Origin: Toxonevra muliebris | Taxonomy: Eukaryota; Arthropoda; Insecta; Diptera; Pallopteridae | Reading direction: 5' to 3' | Assembly: GCA_963691655.1 (NCBI GenBank) | Contig: OY829327.1 | Coordinates: 65,918,079 to 65,982,078 of the forward strand | Length of the DNA stretch: 64,000 nt | Shown: piece after piece, positions 10,200-21,648 of the stretch | Layout: the number at the start of each line of letters is the position of its first letter | How positions within the stretch are numbered: position 1 is the stretch's first letter | Notes under the pieces: generated by a model | Databases searched by the model: none | Told to the model about the DNA's origin: nothing | Seen by the model: only the letters and a program-made list of their open reading frames with translations | Made by a program: the position numbers and the translations under genes

Positions 10200-13050
10200 T
10201 GTTGACTTTTTAACTGTTGCCAGTGTTCTTCACGCATCATGCACTGCATAAACTAACCGCCCTGAGGAGTAGCTACTTTGCAACCCGGGAAGTGTATTTC
10301 AAGAAGTACGTCATTTTCTGCTGGCCTGAAGTAGATATATAATCTATCAAGCTTCAAAAGTGAGTATAGCTTTGCCGTCCGGTCTCTTTGAAGAACTTTC
10401 CGGTCTACCATTCCACGGCAGTTCAGTCTGCTATCAACCGAGTTTTAAAGGCTCGATTCGGAAGCTTCCTGGAGTCTTTCTGGTGTTTCGAAAGCTCAGT
10501 GTTCCACTAAGGGACCGCCTTTCCTAGTCTATACTTACGTTCCGGGCACACCATCTCATAGTATTCAACTAAGATTTGCTCTAATTAATTAGAGGCTTCC
10601 CCGATTGACTCTACTGTCCGAAGTTTAAGAACGACGCGAATTTTTCGACCGAATCGTGTCCAATCCGCTTTTCAAGGGTTTCAACCGGCAGGAACCAATT
10701 CTAGCTTAACAGTCAGTCGAAATTCTATACATCGGTGGTCCGAAAGGAAGTTATCTGTAAGAGCTCGCCATCAGGTGATTTGTTCTGATGCTATACTGTT
10801 TGATAATGTTAGATCAATAACCTTCTGTTTCCTACTAGTAAAAAAAAAGTCGGGCTGGGGTCAATTTTTGAATTCCCAGTCGGGATGATAGAATGAAATC
10901 CAACATCTTATTTCCCCTGAGATTACACTTGGTGCAGACCAAATAGTGTTCACATCCCACAATTAATCCTAAGCTGATGGGTTCCGCGTATTGTACGTTT
11001 CAAAAACTCCCTCATAGGAAGGGGCATGATAGAATCATAAGAAAAGTAAGCCGAAACAACAATAGTTTCCACAACACCTTCCTCATAACAATACTTTTTT
11101 TTAACCGCAACAAGGTCTTAACAGTAGAATTATCTTAACGTTATGTAGTCAACCGCTTTCAGCATAATCATGCAAGAACGCTAACGATCCACTCCTTCGC
11201 AATAAAGGACGGAACCCTACTTGATTACTCCCAATAAACATACGAGTCTTGTAAACACTCATAGCTCTTGGATTAGAACTATGTGAGGATTTGTGTGCAG
11301 GTTCGCATGACTATTGCAAAATAGGGGAGTAGCCGATTTGGTATGCTGCAAGTTAATTTGCGAGAAAGTAATGCTGAATAACGTAGAGGTGATCATCAAT
11401 ATCCCACCTTCATTTGAATCCAGTAGCGTAACAAGTACGCTTCCGAATTTTATTAATTTGCCTGCCGATGAATTTACAATCCACAGTCTCATTTAGCCAG
11501 TCGAGCAAATCAGAGTTCGAGCACAGCACTTTCAAGATGTCGTGATCCGCCCTCAACCGCTCGAAGCTGGGTCCCTTTTTCGAGCTCCCTATGGCCTCCC
11601 ACACTTGGCTGTCGACAAAGTCTATCAGCTGTTGAGGCCATAGATCCTGTCTGCCGTCGCCACCGACTGTCTGGAGCTGGCTACTAAGGATTTTTGCTTT
11701 TCAGCCTTCAACTTTTTTGCCTTGCTTTTTCTAGACGGAGCAGACACCGACTCTTCCTCTGTTAAGTTGACCAGTTCAGACGGGTCATCGCCCGTTCTAT
11801 TCCTCTTGTCAGTTTCAGCAGTTTTGAAATAGGATTTCACAACGGCATCCACCGGAGTTTTCACTATTGCTAAATCGCGCAACATAGCTGCAACTCCCGC
11901 ATGTTTGACAGCCTTCGCACATCTCTGTCTTATCCTTTTAATCTGTATTTTAAACAGACCAGCCCCTGAACTCAGCTTCGCTTAAGTATCCATCGGCTCA
12001 ACGATACTTTCCGAACTAACGCTTGGATTAACAGTGCGGGCAACTTTTGTTTTTCAAAATTCGTTAAAATGAAGAATAAAACGCGTATCTTCTTTAAAAA
12101 AAAGCACTAATTTTTTCCTTATAATAACTCTTTTATTACAAAAAATTTTTTTATATTTTAAAAAGAAAATTAATTAACTTAAATAAGATAATGGAGAAAG
12201 AGTATTTTATACACTTTGATCACAAAAAAACATACAGAGTAATAATTTATAACTATAAGTACATATTTATACATAAATAATTTTAAATCCCATATCTATG
12301 TCGAAGTTTATATTCTCTTCATTACTATTAGCTTCTTCTGGTCATAACACACTCTTTAGTCTGAATTCAGAAGCATTATTAACACTAGTGCTGTTTATTT
12401 ACGTCATCAGGTATTTTATAGTTTTCACAAAATGAATTTTCGTGTTTTAATCCATTTTTTATATGAAGTAAAGAATTTTTGAATTGAGTGACTTACGACG
12501 AACTTTGGTTTTAAATAAGTTCATTGCTCATTGTTTCAATAAAAAATGTTGTTAGGATTATTCTGGAAATGGATTATTTAGCGGAGATTATTTAGTGTCT
12601 TTTAAATTGAAAAAAAAACGCGCTGAGCGCCAAATCACTTATTTCCCGCGTTTGAATTTTCAAAAAGCACTAAATTTAGCGGGAAAAGTGCTAAGTTGGC
12701 CACACTGAGGATTAACCATCACACCAATGCAAAGCATAAGCGGTGTCCTAGTTTCCCGGTCTTATTTGTCTCCAACGAGTTTTGGGCCTACACATCCTTT
12801 ACCCAGACCGCTAGCAAGCGGGGTATTACCACAAGTGTGGGTGCCCCGTGGAGAATTATTCAGGTTTAGACTCATCTTTAACAATTTTTTGCCCTATTTT
12901 CCATATTGGCTATTCTTCAAGGGAGCCAGAGTTGAAGAGGAACCAGTTTTCGGCTGTTCATGTCAAGATCCGCAATGTTCCGTTTGGAATGAGCAGGCCA
13001 CGCACCAACGGCCCTGACTTGGTAGAAGCTAGTGCAGCTTAGCACAGGCT
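10200..13050 (-). mobile_element. LINE relic, LOA/I-like, with ORF1 and endonuclease parts, copy 1
   Basis: On the minus strand, ORF1 pieces include AVVKSYFKTAETDKRN, FVDSQVWEAIGSSKK, SFERLRADHDILKVLC and DLLDWLNETV. The start of the endonuclease follows (SQINLQHTKSAT, NPHIVLIQE), then degraded endonuclease sequence to about 10250. The same blocks occur in the LINE at 56212-60085, on the plus strand. There are multiple frameshifts and stops. Copy 1 lacks the reverse transcriptase. Its 5' part is split by a hAT MITE at 12032-12707. Sequence beyond the MITE to about 13050 probably belongs to the same LINE, but this is less sure. Confidence 0.75.
12032..12707 (+). mobile_element. hAT-type element, long variant, copy B
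   Basis: The ends CAGTGCGGGCAACTTTTG and GCTAAGTTGGCCACACTG match the 300-bp MITEs at 7667, 20621 and 46601. This copy is 676 bp because of extra internal sequence (about 12150-12600). The flanking octamers TGGATTAA (12024-12031) and AGGATTAA (12708-12715) differ by one base. Part of the extra internal sequence (about 12265-12465) recurs inverted at 53154-53345. It may be closer to the autonomous parent than the short copies, but I see no intact transposase. Confidence 0.88.
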
Positions 13051-13603
13051 CCTATAATCGCATACTAAGCCCTGTATCACCAAATAACTTAAACCACACT
13101 TAGTGGCTTTTTTTGTACTTAGTCGTTAACCTTATACTTTAACTATATGAGCCATTAATTATATTTTTTCGTTCGCAATTAATGTGGATCATATTGACAG
13201 TACCCGCGTCATTTTTAACAATTTAAATGGATCATATCTATGTTTTTATAAAGTACATCCATTTATAACGCATAAATAATGTAAATAAAATTTTTTAGAG
13301 TGAAAATTCTCAAATCCAAAAAATGTATACGGAAATGTAAAACTTTATAAGACAGGTTTAGATAATTTTTTAAATCCACAATATTTGAATATTGACCATA
13401 TTTATGTACTTGCTTTTGAAGACAAAATCAAATTTTTAGAAAACTAGGGTATCTACCTCTGCACTTACGTATCCGCCCGAAGTTGTGGTACATTAATTAG
13501 AAAATTGTGCTGAATGCGCATGGAAATAAAAAAAATTGGAAGAAGAAATGTGTTCCTCAGTGCAGGCGTTCATGCTTGCGCCCGTGTGAAAAAAGTTGAT
13601 AAT
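13051..13603. other. AT-rich DNA without a recognisable gene
   Basis: No gene could be supported. A short stretch near 13555-13590 (GTGCAGGCGTTCATGCTTGC) resembles the end of the MITE family seen at 51812-52266 and 35190-35300. Confidence 0.4.
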
Positions 13604-14240
13604 GGGTGGAATTAATAAACGTTTAATTTTCTAAAATATGAAGCAATTGCTATAGAAAGTGACATTCCGAAGCATTTGTTAGCATTCGTATTTGAGCAAT
13701 TGCTATGTTCGAAAATGTCATTTGTTTTGATTGGTATATATAGAAAGCATAAAAATAATCGTTGGCCACTTTCAAGTGTGTCTTGTGAACGCAAGATGAT
13801 CACTTTATGATCAATAAAAATTATATTGAGCAGTCGTCATTTCATTGAGCGTATTATTTTTCTAATACTTCAGCTCAACATGTTGCGGAGCAGAGGTCGT
13901 TTCTGAACGTAACCATTTGCCACGAAATTTTGCAGACTATGAACATTTACTTCGTACTTTTGATTCGTTCAATAGATTTTGTAATACTATAAATAAAAAT
14001 AAAATACAAATAAAAGAAAATCGCAAATTAGTGGTACGATGATGATCGGATTATCTTCTACCTTCAAATAATTCAAAAATATTTTTTCGGACTCATCTTA
14101 TCCACTTGCTTCTTGACAACTTTTTTAACAATTTGATCCAGTGTTTAGCTACTTGGCGTTTCCACAGAGAGCACTTTATTATTAGCTCTGTTCACGTACA
14201 AAAATTGTTCTCGTACTCGAAAAACTTGCAACGGGAGAGA
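13604..14240 (-). mobile_element. Diverged copy of the GGGTGGAATTA DNA transposon
   Basis: Starts GGGTGGAATTAATAAACG. Over about 160 bp it matches the reverse complement of the right end of the element at 17649-18579 (AAAATATGRAGCAATTGCTA, GAAGCATTT, GCATAAAAATAA). Around 14100-14230 it again matches the reverse complement of that element's coding-like part (CAACTTTTTTAACAATTTG). Its far end is lost against a LINE fragment. Confidence 0.7.
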
Positions 14241-14288
14241 AAAAATGAGAGAAAAAAAAGTAACTGCAAATTTCTACTAGTAAAACTT

Positions 14289-14865
14289 TTATTATTATTT
14301 AGGGGAGCCCAACCAGGCAGGCACTGCGACCTAAAAGATCTTTTGTGCCATTCCCCATTTTATGACAGAAGACGTTCAGCTGACCTAATAAAAGTCAAGA
14401 CATCTTTTGTAGAAGAAGATTTTATGTGATTAGCCGTCAGAAAAGGAATACCAAAAATTCTTCCTCTGAGCCGAGCCAGGGCCGGACGCTCACACAGAAT
14501 GTGAGGTGTCGACTCGTCATCTTCCAGACATAGACGACACTCTGTCTCATTAGACAGACCTATTTTGTTTAGGTGATATCTGAGCCCATAGTGAGCAAGC
14601 GGAATGATAAGTGCTTTTGCCTGTCTTAAACCTGGGATAGAGTTCCAATACTCTGGCCATTTTGCCTTAGACCACTTCTCAACGATAGATTTCGTAGAGG
14701 TCCAGCCGACTCCGCAGAACGGATCGGGGCCAATGTGCTTGGTAGATGAACCTTGTCTAGCCAGTTCATCGGCGACCTCATTACCAACAATGTCACAGTG
14801 ACCGGGTACCCAACAAAGCGTCACTTTGTTATGGGTAGACAGGCGCTGGAGACTCTCAAAATTTT
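14289..14865 (-). mobile_element. LINE 3' fragment: RNase H and C-terminal zinc motif
   Basis: The minus-strand frame carries the end of a LINE-type RNase H domain (LCWVPGHCDIVGNEVADELA). A C-terminal CxxC-H-C motif follows (ECRLCLEDDESTPHILCERP) and ends KDVLTFIRSAERLLS near 14390. Downstream it ends in TAAATAATAATAAA, like the TAA tails of I- and LOA-type elements. The reverse transcriptase and upstream parts are absent (5' truncation). Residues before about 14865 on this strand look like noise joined to the frame. Confidence 0.85.
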
Positions 14866-15984
14866 TACTTGCAAGAATTTTTAGCTGCCGAAAAAAAAGA
14901 ACTGTCAAAAATTTGAACGTCAACAAGAAGTTTGTTTTGTTAATTTTAGTAAATTTGTGAAACTGAGGAGGAAAAGAAATATTTGTAATATTGTGGAAGA
15001 TGTAAGTAGTATTTGTGAATACTAGTGTGCACACAAGAAATGCAAGCATGCAAAAAAACGGCATTTGAATACGAAGTATTTTATTAATTGCACATTTCAA
15101 TGCTATTTTCTATACATTTTCACTCGCTTGAAGGTCTTTGTAGAGCACTTTACTTCAATTTGAGATAGTTACATTTGGATTTTTTTTAATTAATTTACAA
15201 AAATCACAACCGCAAAATATATTTTTCCGCTAAAAATTAGCTGTCAAAACACTCGATCAGCTGTTTACTTGCAAGTACTACTACTAGTTCACGTACTTTT
15301 TCTACTATTTCTCTCTTTGCGAAAATATTTTTCTCAATCTTTCTTTTACTCTCTCGCTGTTTTACTGGGGAACAGCGTGGCCGTTGATAAATTTCAAAAA
15401 GTTGCAAGAAAAGTGTCACTGAGAGTAAAAAACTCTCATCCCATTTTTTTTAATAAATGGAACATTTACTTCATTTCGCAGCAGTTTGCATATGAATAAA
15501 AAATATTAATGTATTGAAAAAATGAAATTATCCCAAGTAATTAATACATTAAGGTGCTTCACGAAAAAAAAAAAATGTTGTACACCTCTAAAAATTAACC
15601 TCGGTTTATTTTATGAATTTTATGATAATTCCCAAAATATTCAGCTCTACCGATTACCGTTCCATTTAAAAAAAAATTCTAAAAGCCGCATTTTCTCGAG
15701 TCTGCTAGCAGATTTAAAAAAATTTTTGTGCAGAGCCCTAGCATTTTTAGTGTCTATCATTTGTGAACTTTTAATTGGCCAAACAATTTTCCGTAAGTCA
15801 GTGTGGCAAATTTGAATATAGCAATAAGTTTGTAAAAAATCTTATAAAACGACAGGGTTGCAACTAAAAAGTATGTATGTAATTAGTGTTGCGAACTTTC
15901 AAGATAAAGGCAATGGATTTTTCGTACAATTTCATGTAAATATCACATTTTTTGCAAAAAATTCTCAAAAGTTGCAACAGACCT
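14866..15984. other. AT-rich DNA without a recognisable gene
   Basis: Several short open frames exist, but none has a convincing protein signature, splice signals or codon bias. No terminal repeats were identified. Confidence 0.35.
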
Positions 15985-17290
15985 ATTATTATTATTATTA
16001 GAGAATATAAGAGTACATTAAGATGAATCTTTTCCAGTACATAAAATAATAAGATAAATAAATAAATAAATATAGACAAAAGAAATAGAGATAAGAAGTA
16101 TAGTATAAAAAATTTAAGATGAAATAATATTAATTATTTTAAGTAAATGATTTATAAGATAAAGCCATGGTGGAAAAGACATCAAAGCATTTAGCACATT
16201 GACAATATGAGGAACATTAATAGCATGGTAGAAGTATTTAGAGGTAGATGCATTTTTTCAAAAAGTAAACATTTTGAATTTTCGACAAGTAAGAGGTTTA
16301 TTTTAGAGATACATTTTTTGAAATGGGTAAAAAAGATTGAGTTAATAGTATATTGTTAATACTACTACAAATTATAAATTTTATTTATAATAAAAAAAGT
16401 ATAAATAATGTTATTTAAATTTGTTTTCTTTATTAGCAAATACCTTGAACATGTTAAGTGTTAAAAAATAATATAAAAAGCAGCAACTAATCCTCCCTAT
16501 GTACATGCTATACATGCAAATTATTTTCTTATAAATTCTCACTTAAAAATTTCACTATGGAAATACATCTCTGTTGCAAAAAGAAGAATAGTATCAAAAC
16601 AAATGTTTTCCCAATTGTCAAGTCAAAGTTCCTCTTACTTGTCAAAATGCATCTACCTTCTTAATTCTTCTGCCATTATTGATAGTATGAAAACAATTTA
16701 TAATGATTGTGATGAAAAAAACTTAAACATAACATCCTTAACATCCTAATGGCGTTAACAAAGAACAATCTAGATGTGCTGAGGTACTAAAGTCCGGAAC
16801 AATCAGGTTTTGCGATCTAATAGATTTTGTGAAGAGCTGTTTATGGTACAGATATTGCGGAGTCCCATATCAAATAAATTTGTATAAGAATAAAGAATTT
16901 TTAGCTTTCAGGTAGTCAGGTAGCCAAGAATAAGGTTTTTCATTGAGGTTATATGATCGAATTTTCGTAATCCCTAAACATCGCGCGTAATATTAATGAA
17001 GGCTATCTCAAGTTTCTGAAGCATATGAGAGTCTAATTTGCTGTAGACAAGTTCAGAGTAGTTGATTATGGGCAATATTAACTGAATACCCAGTTTTCGC
17101 TTTGTTTCCGCAAGAGTAAACGGGGCAGATATTCTCACATTTCGAAGTGTTACAAATACCTTACTTACAACACTGTTAATATGGTCAATACAATTTAAGT
17201 TTGAGTTAATACGAAAGCCTAAGTTAGTTATTTTGTCAACAAATTTTAACTGCACGGTATAAGGAGGGAATATCAGTAAGGGAAATCATG
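15985..17290 (-). mobile_element. LINE relic, CR1/jockey-like reverse transcriptase C-terminus and 3' UTR
   Basis: The minus-strand frame at about 17255-16974 encodes LGFRINSNLNCIDHINSVVS, LILPIINYSELVYSKLDS and LQKLEIAFINITRDV. These are typical of the region after the reverse transcriptase palm in CR1/jockey-type elements. Degraded homologous sequence continues to about 16720. The presumed 3' end at 15985-16075 (AAGATGAATCTTTTCCAGTA, then a TAATAATAAT tail) recurs almost exactly at 44702-44790. The join between body and tail is inferred. Confidence 0.7.
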
Positions 17291-17648
17291 TCCTTGGAAA
17301 TTGGTAGAACAAATGATTTTAGATATATTTTTTCTGATAAGTCCATTTGATTTTGAATAAAATTTTGAAACATGGACGCTCAATATAAATAAATTTTTAA
17401 CATAAAGTAAAATTAATTGCTAAGCAAATGCTAACTTCGGATGTTCGAACTTGCTATAGCAAAGTAAGATCGTGTTCATACGAATTCAAGTAATTGCTTT
17501 ATGAACCTACTTTGCTACGACCACTTAGCTTCGAAGTAATTCCTATTTTTATTAATTCCGGACATAGACATAGCATAGCAGAGAAATTTTAGGAAGCAAT
17601 CGATAAAACCAAACGTTCTCCTCGTTCGTCACAACCCTTTCCCTTATT

Positions 17649-18579
17649 GGGTGGAATTACTAAAAATTGCAATTACTTGTTATGCGCTTCTGCTTAGTCA
17701 AAACCTGACGATCCTGCAACAGCATCTACGTCAAACATATCACAATCAACACGAAGTGGAAAGAAAGCAAGTGAATTACATTTCATGAAAATTTTCGGAT
17801 CGATATGCAAAATGTCATGTACAAGGTTTTAAAGGTAGGAAGAAAGAATCGGTGGGAAAATGTACAAAGTGCAGTCTATGGAAACGTCATATAGCTATAC
17901 ACCGGACCATATTGTTAAAAAAAAAGTTGCCAACTTAAAGCAGCACGTAAAGAAGCAAGCCATATGAAAACAAAGGGAAATATGCCAATTCGTTTGAAGT
18001 AGTTCAAAATAATATTTTTGGATCTGTTTAAGACAGAAGATAATCCGAGCAGCAGGTTTTAAAGGTAGGAACAAAAAATCGGCGGGAAAAATGTACAAAG
18101 TGCTGTCTATGGATACGGCAGATAACTGAACACCGGACCAAATTGTTAAAAAAGTTGCCAACTTGAGGCAGCGCGTAAAGAAGCAAGCCTATCTGAAAAC
18201 GAAGGGAAATATGCCAATTCATTTGAAGGAGTTCAAAATATTTTTGGATCTTTTTAAGACGGAAGATAATCCCAGCAGTATCGTATTGTGTTTGCGATTT
18301 TGTTTGATTCTATTTTTATTTAAAGCACTATAAAACCATTTGAATAAAACCATAGTTGAGCTATGAAGTAAATGATCGTAGTCTGCTAAATAGCAGACTT
18401 TAAAATTTCGTAGCAAATGCTTATTTTTATGCTTTTTATTTATACCAATCAAAGACATTTTCAAACATAGCAATTGCTCAAATTTTTTCACATACGAATG
18501 CTAGTAAATGCTTCGGAATTTCACTTTCCGTAGCAATTGCTCCATATTTTAGCAAAGTAAACTTATACTAATTCCACCC
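17649..18579 (+). mobile_element. DNA transposon with GGGTGGAATTA ends and an internal duplication
   Basis: Begins GGGTGGAATTACTA, ends TAATTCCACCC, and is flanked by ATT on both sides (17646-17648, 18580-18582). The interior holds two adjacent copies of a coding-like segment. The better frame reads YKVLSMDTADN, a stop, then TPDQIVKKVANLRQRVKKQ and NMPIHLKEFKIFLDLF. A 3-bp duplication suggests PIF/Harbinger-like or a related superfamily, but this is not settled. A diverged inverted relative lies at 13604-14240. Confidence 0.7.
17825..18281 (+). repeat. Tandem duplication, about 230 bp x 2
   Basis: Units start at GGTTTTAAAGGTAGGAA (17825 and 18055). They run through GGGAAATATGCCAATTC to AAGATAATCC. 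Both carry the same coding-like segment of the host transposon. The second unit is the better preserved. Confidence 0.9.
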
Positions 18580-18582
18580 ATT

Positions 18583-19600
18583 GTTTAAAATTTAATGTCT
18601 TCTCCCCAATTAATATGCAAATAATGAGCATTTTTCCAACAGTGAATTTTAATAAAATTAAATATAGAAAACGTTTGGATAATACTACATTGGAAGGTTT
18701 TTTATTAACACAAGGCTATTTGTTATTGATTAATTGTTCATGCTCATTTTGAAAAATTACGAAACTTCTCGATATTATACGTAAAATTAAGACTTCTTAT
18801 GAAATATGAAGGTTTTACTGTGCCATAATACTTTCTAACAAATGAATTTATTGTATTTTATATATCTACTGACCCGGGCAAACGTTGTTCTGCCTTTTCT
18901 TCGAAAAAGCGCGACAATTAAAAAAGAATGAAGTACTTAATATTTAAAATTGAACATTCGTAATGACAATTCAGGCTTTCATGAAATTTGGAAAAAAATT
19001 ATAGATTTAAAAATGTATCTCATTAATGACACAATTGACATTTTCAACTGTACATTAAAAACAGAGAATCATTATAAATGAAAATCTCTAATCAATATTG
19101 TGTTAATTAAATTTTAGAAATGAAAGCTTACATTGCATCAGCACGACCAGAAAATTAAACATTTTTATTGTATTATCACCGATGTGAACTCATCGGCGTG
19201 TACGAAAACAACACTAGTCTGATAGCAAAGAACATAGTGGATATTTACAAAAAAAAAAAAACCGTTAGGCGCATCAGTGAGTAACCTTCGACAAAAACAA
19301 AGCCATATCGGCTGATGATACCGTTTGAGCAAAGTTATTAGCCCAGTTGATGCTAAAGGGGTCATTCAGCAGTTATCTAACTGCTAATTGAAATTCCGGT
19401 ATATCTGTAGTAAAAAGGAATAACTTTTAAGTGTTTTTTTTTTTTGTTGAACAATTTTATTAGATTTCAATTGAATTATAGAAACAATATTTCAAGAGGC
19501 ATTCATATCAAAGACCATTCTTGAAATTATATCTAAAAATTATAATTATAAATTATATCCGAAAAATTATTTAAAAATTTCCATTTGTTACATCGGCACC
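18583..19600. other. AT-rich DNA without a recognisable gene
   Basis: No gene, terminal repeat or RNA signal could be supported. Confidence 0.35.
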
Positions 19601-19639
19601 TAACGGATTTTAAGACAACGATACAGGGTCTTAAAATAT

Positions 19640-20060
19640 TTCATAAAGTAGTAGAAATAATAGTAAAAAAAGGAATGGAAAGAGTAGTAGAAAATAGTTG
19701 TAGAAAAGGTTGTAAGAAAAAGAATAGAAAATAATATTGAAAATTGTTGTAAAAAAGTAGAAAAAAGTAATAGAAAAATAGTTAAACATAGTACAAAAAT
19801 AGTAAAAATGGAGTAGAAAGAGTGGTAGAAATAATAATAAAAAATAGTAGTAGAAAAAATTGTAAAAAGTAGTAAAAAATAGTAGAAAGTAGTGGAACAA
19901 AATAAAAAGAAATTGTAGAAAAATGTATTAAGAAGGTAGTAGAAAAAAAGTAGTAAAATAACAGTAGAAAATATTAATTGAAAAAGTAGTAGAAAATAAG
20001 AAGAAATTGTAGAAAAAAAGTAGAAAATTGTAATAGAAATAGTAGTTGAAGTAGTGAAGC
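19640..20060 (+). repeat. Purine-rich low-complexity tract with AGTAGTAGAAAAA units
   Basis: About 420 bp of imperfect AGTAGAAA and AGTAGTAGAAAAAT motifs, nearly free of C. The antisense reading gives a long frame rich in F, Y, S, T and L. That frame is a composition artefact and not a membrane protein. Confidence 0.85.
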
Positions 20061-20064
20061 ATGG

Positions 20065-20365
20065 TGCCACACTCACTAATCCAACAAACTGAAAGAATTT
20101 ATATTTTAGTACCGTACCATAAACGTCTCCTAAGATATCACATAATGGAATTGTCAAAATGGTTCTTGAGATATACCCAAAAAACTATTAGGATTGTATG
20201 GGAGGTACCACGCCCACTTTTCTAAAAGCATTATGAATAACTATGTTTTATCCTCCCGCCCAAGAAAATATATTCTGGAAAAATGACTTCATGAAATGGT
20301 CCAGTCGTTCAGAAGTTACACGATTTCATACACACAAAACTCAACGAATATATACATATATGTCG
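20065..20365 (+). repeat. Dispersed repeat with TGTATGGGAGG and CCACGCCCACTT
   Basis: Contains GATTGTATGGGAGGTACCAC followed by GCCCACTTTTC. Similar cores occur at 35115-35150 (inverted), 38655-38690 and 49690-49725. This suggests an abundant interspersed repeat of unknown class. Confidence 0.55.
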
Positions 20366-20620
20366 AAAGATGGTTATGACACGACAAAGGATGGCTATGA
20401 GCCATTCCTTTAATATAAATTTTATTATTTTGTTCAAATTAGCGATCCCGCAGCCGATGTATTCGAGAGTCTATTCCAGAGAATATGCAGAGAATGGACA
20501 CTTACAATACATATGCAAAAATGTGCTGCATTAGTATGGTTAGGACTGAATTTTACAAAAACAATTTGCTGTGAAATGAAGAAATTGGGTGTGGTAGGAT
20601 TGAATTTTATGTATGGTAGG

Positions 20621-20909
20621 CAGTGTGGCCAACTTTTGTTTTTCAAAATCCACTAAAATGAAGAATAAAACGATTATTTTCTTTAAAAAAGGGTTCAATT
20701 TTTTCCTTATAAAAGTGCGAGAAAACTCAATACATTTAAACTTTTTCACTAATATAGGCACACATCTGATACTTCTAGTCAATGAAAATTTCTTCGATTT
20801 TTCGATGATATTTTAAATTGAAAAAACGCCGTGAGCGCTAAATCACTTTTTTCCGCGTTTTTCAAAAAGCACTAAAATCAGCGGGAAAAGCGTTGAGTTG
20901 GCCACACTG
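20621..20909 (+). mobile_element. hAT-type MITE, copy C
   Basis: A 289-bp element starts CAGTGTGGCCAACTTTTG and ends GTTGAGTTGGCCACACTG. The perfect 8-bp duplication ATGGTAGG lies at 20613-20620 and 20910-20917. Internal sequence follows copies A and D closely. Confidence 0.93.
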
Positions 20910-20944
20910 ATGGTAGGACTGAATTAATTTAAAATCATATAGTA

Positions 20945-21648
20945 GGAGGACCGAAAATTAGTAGTAGGACCGAAAAATTTTGCATGTGAAAATTCATATT
21001 GGGTGGCTGATGTTATGAAATTTCTACTACTATGTATAAAAGTTAGTACTTGTTACACCTTACTTCAAAAGTACGAATTATAAAAATGAAATTTCTTACC
21101 AATAAATTGTTTTTTTATTATTAAAATAGTTAAAATATATGTTGTTTTACTTATTACGAAGCATTGTCCACCCAATTCTAGTGGGATTACAAATTAATCT
21201 ATTAATGAGTATCAAAAAATACTTTTTTGAATAAAAAAGTACTAATTGATATTCAACACAGTATTATATTTTCCGATTTTTGTCGGATATTGTCGACTTG
21301 AATGAATCTTCATGGTAAGAGAACCTGCGTGGCAATTCTAATAGTATAGTTAAAAATGTTTCCAATGATTATTTAATTCAAGACCTATCTTGGCAAGATT
21401 TTCAAAGCTCAAACAATCGCTCTGACAATTCCCGTTAAAGGTAGCATTGATGAAAGCAGGTTCTAAAAAAATGCTTTAACGTATGTATATATGTGATTAT
21501 TTAGATTTAGAACTATATAAATTGCATAATTGTGAACTCCTGCCCTACTTAGGTGATGAAGTCGTTTCCAAAGATTCTCTCCTTTCTTTTGAAAGAAAAT
21601 TTGTAAAATGAAATCTTGTTTAGCCATCCGAAGAGTTTAGATTATATA
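20945..21648. other. AT-rich DNA without a recognisable gene
   Basis: No supported feature in this stretch. Confidence 0.35.

Noticed and set aside
12727..13042. Plus-strand ORFs of 96 and 64 residues
   Set aside because: The region most likely belongs to the 5' part of the antisense LINE. No protein signature on the plus strand.
19600..20157. A 185-residue antisense frame rich in F, Y, S and T that looks like a membrane protein
   Set aside because: It is the complement of a degenerate AGTAGAAA low-complexity tract; composition alone keeps it open.
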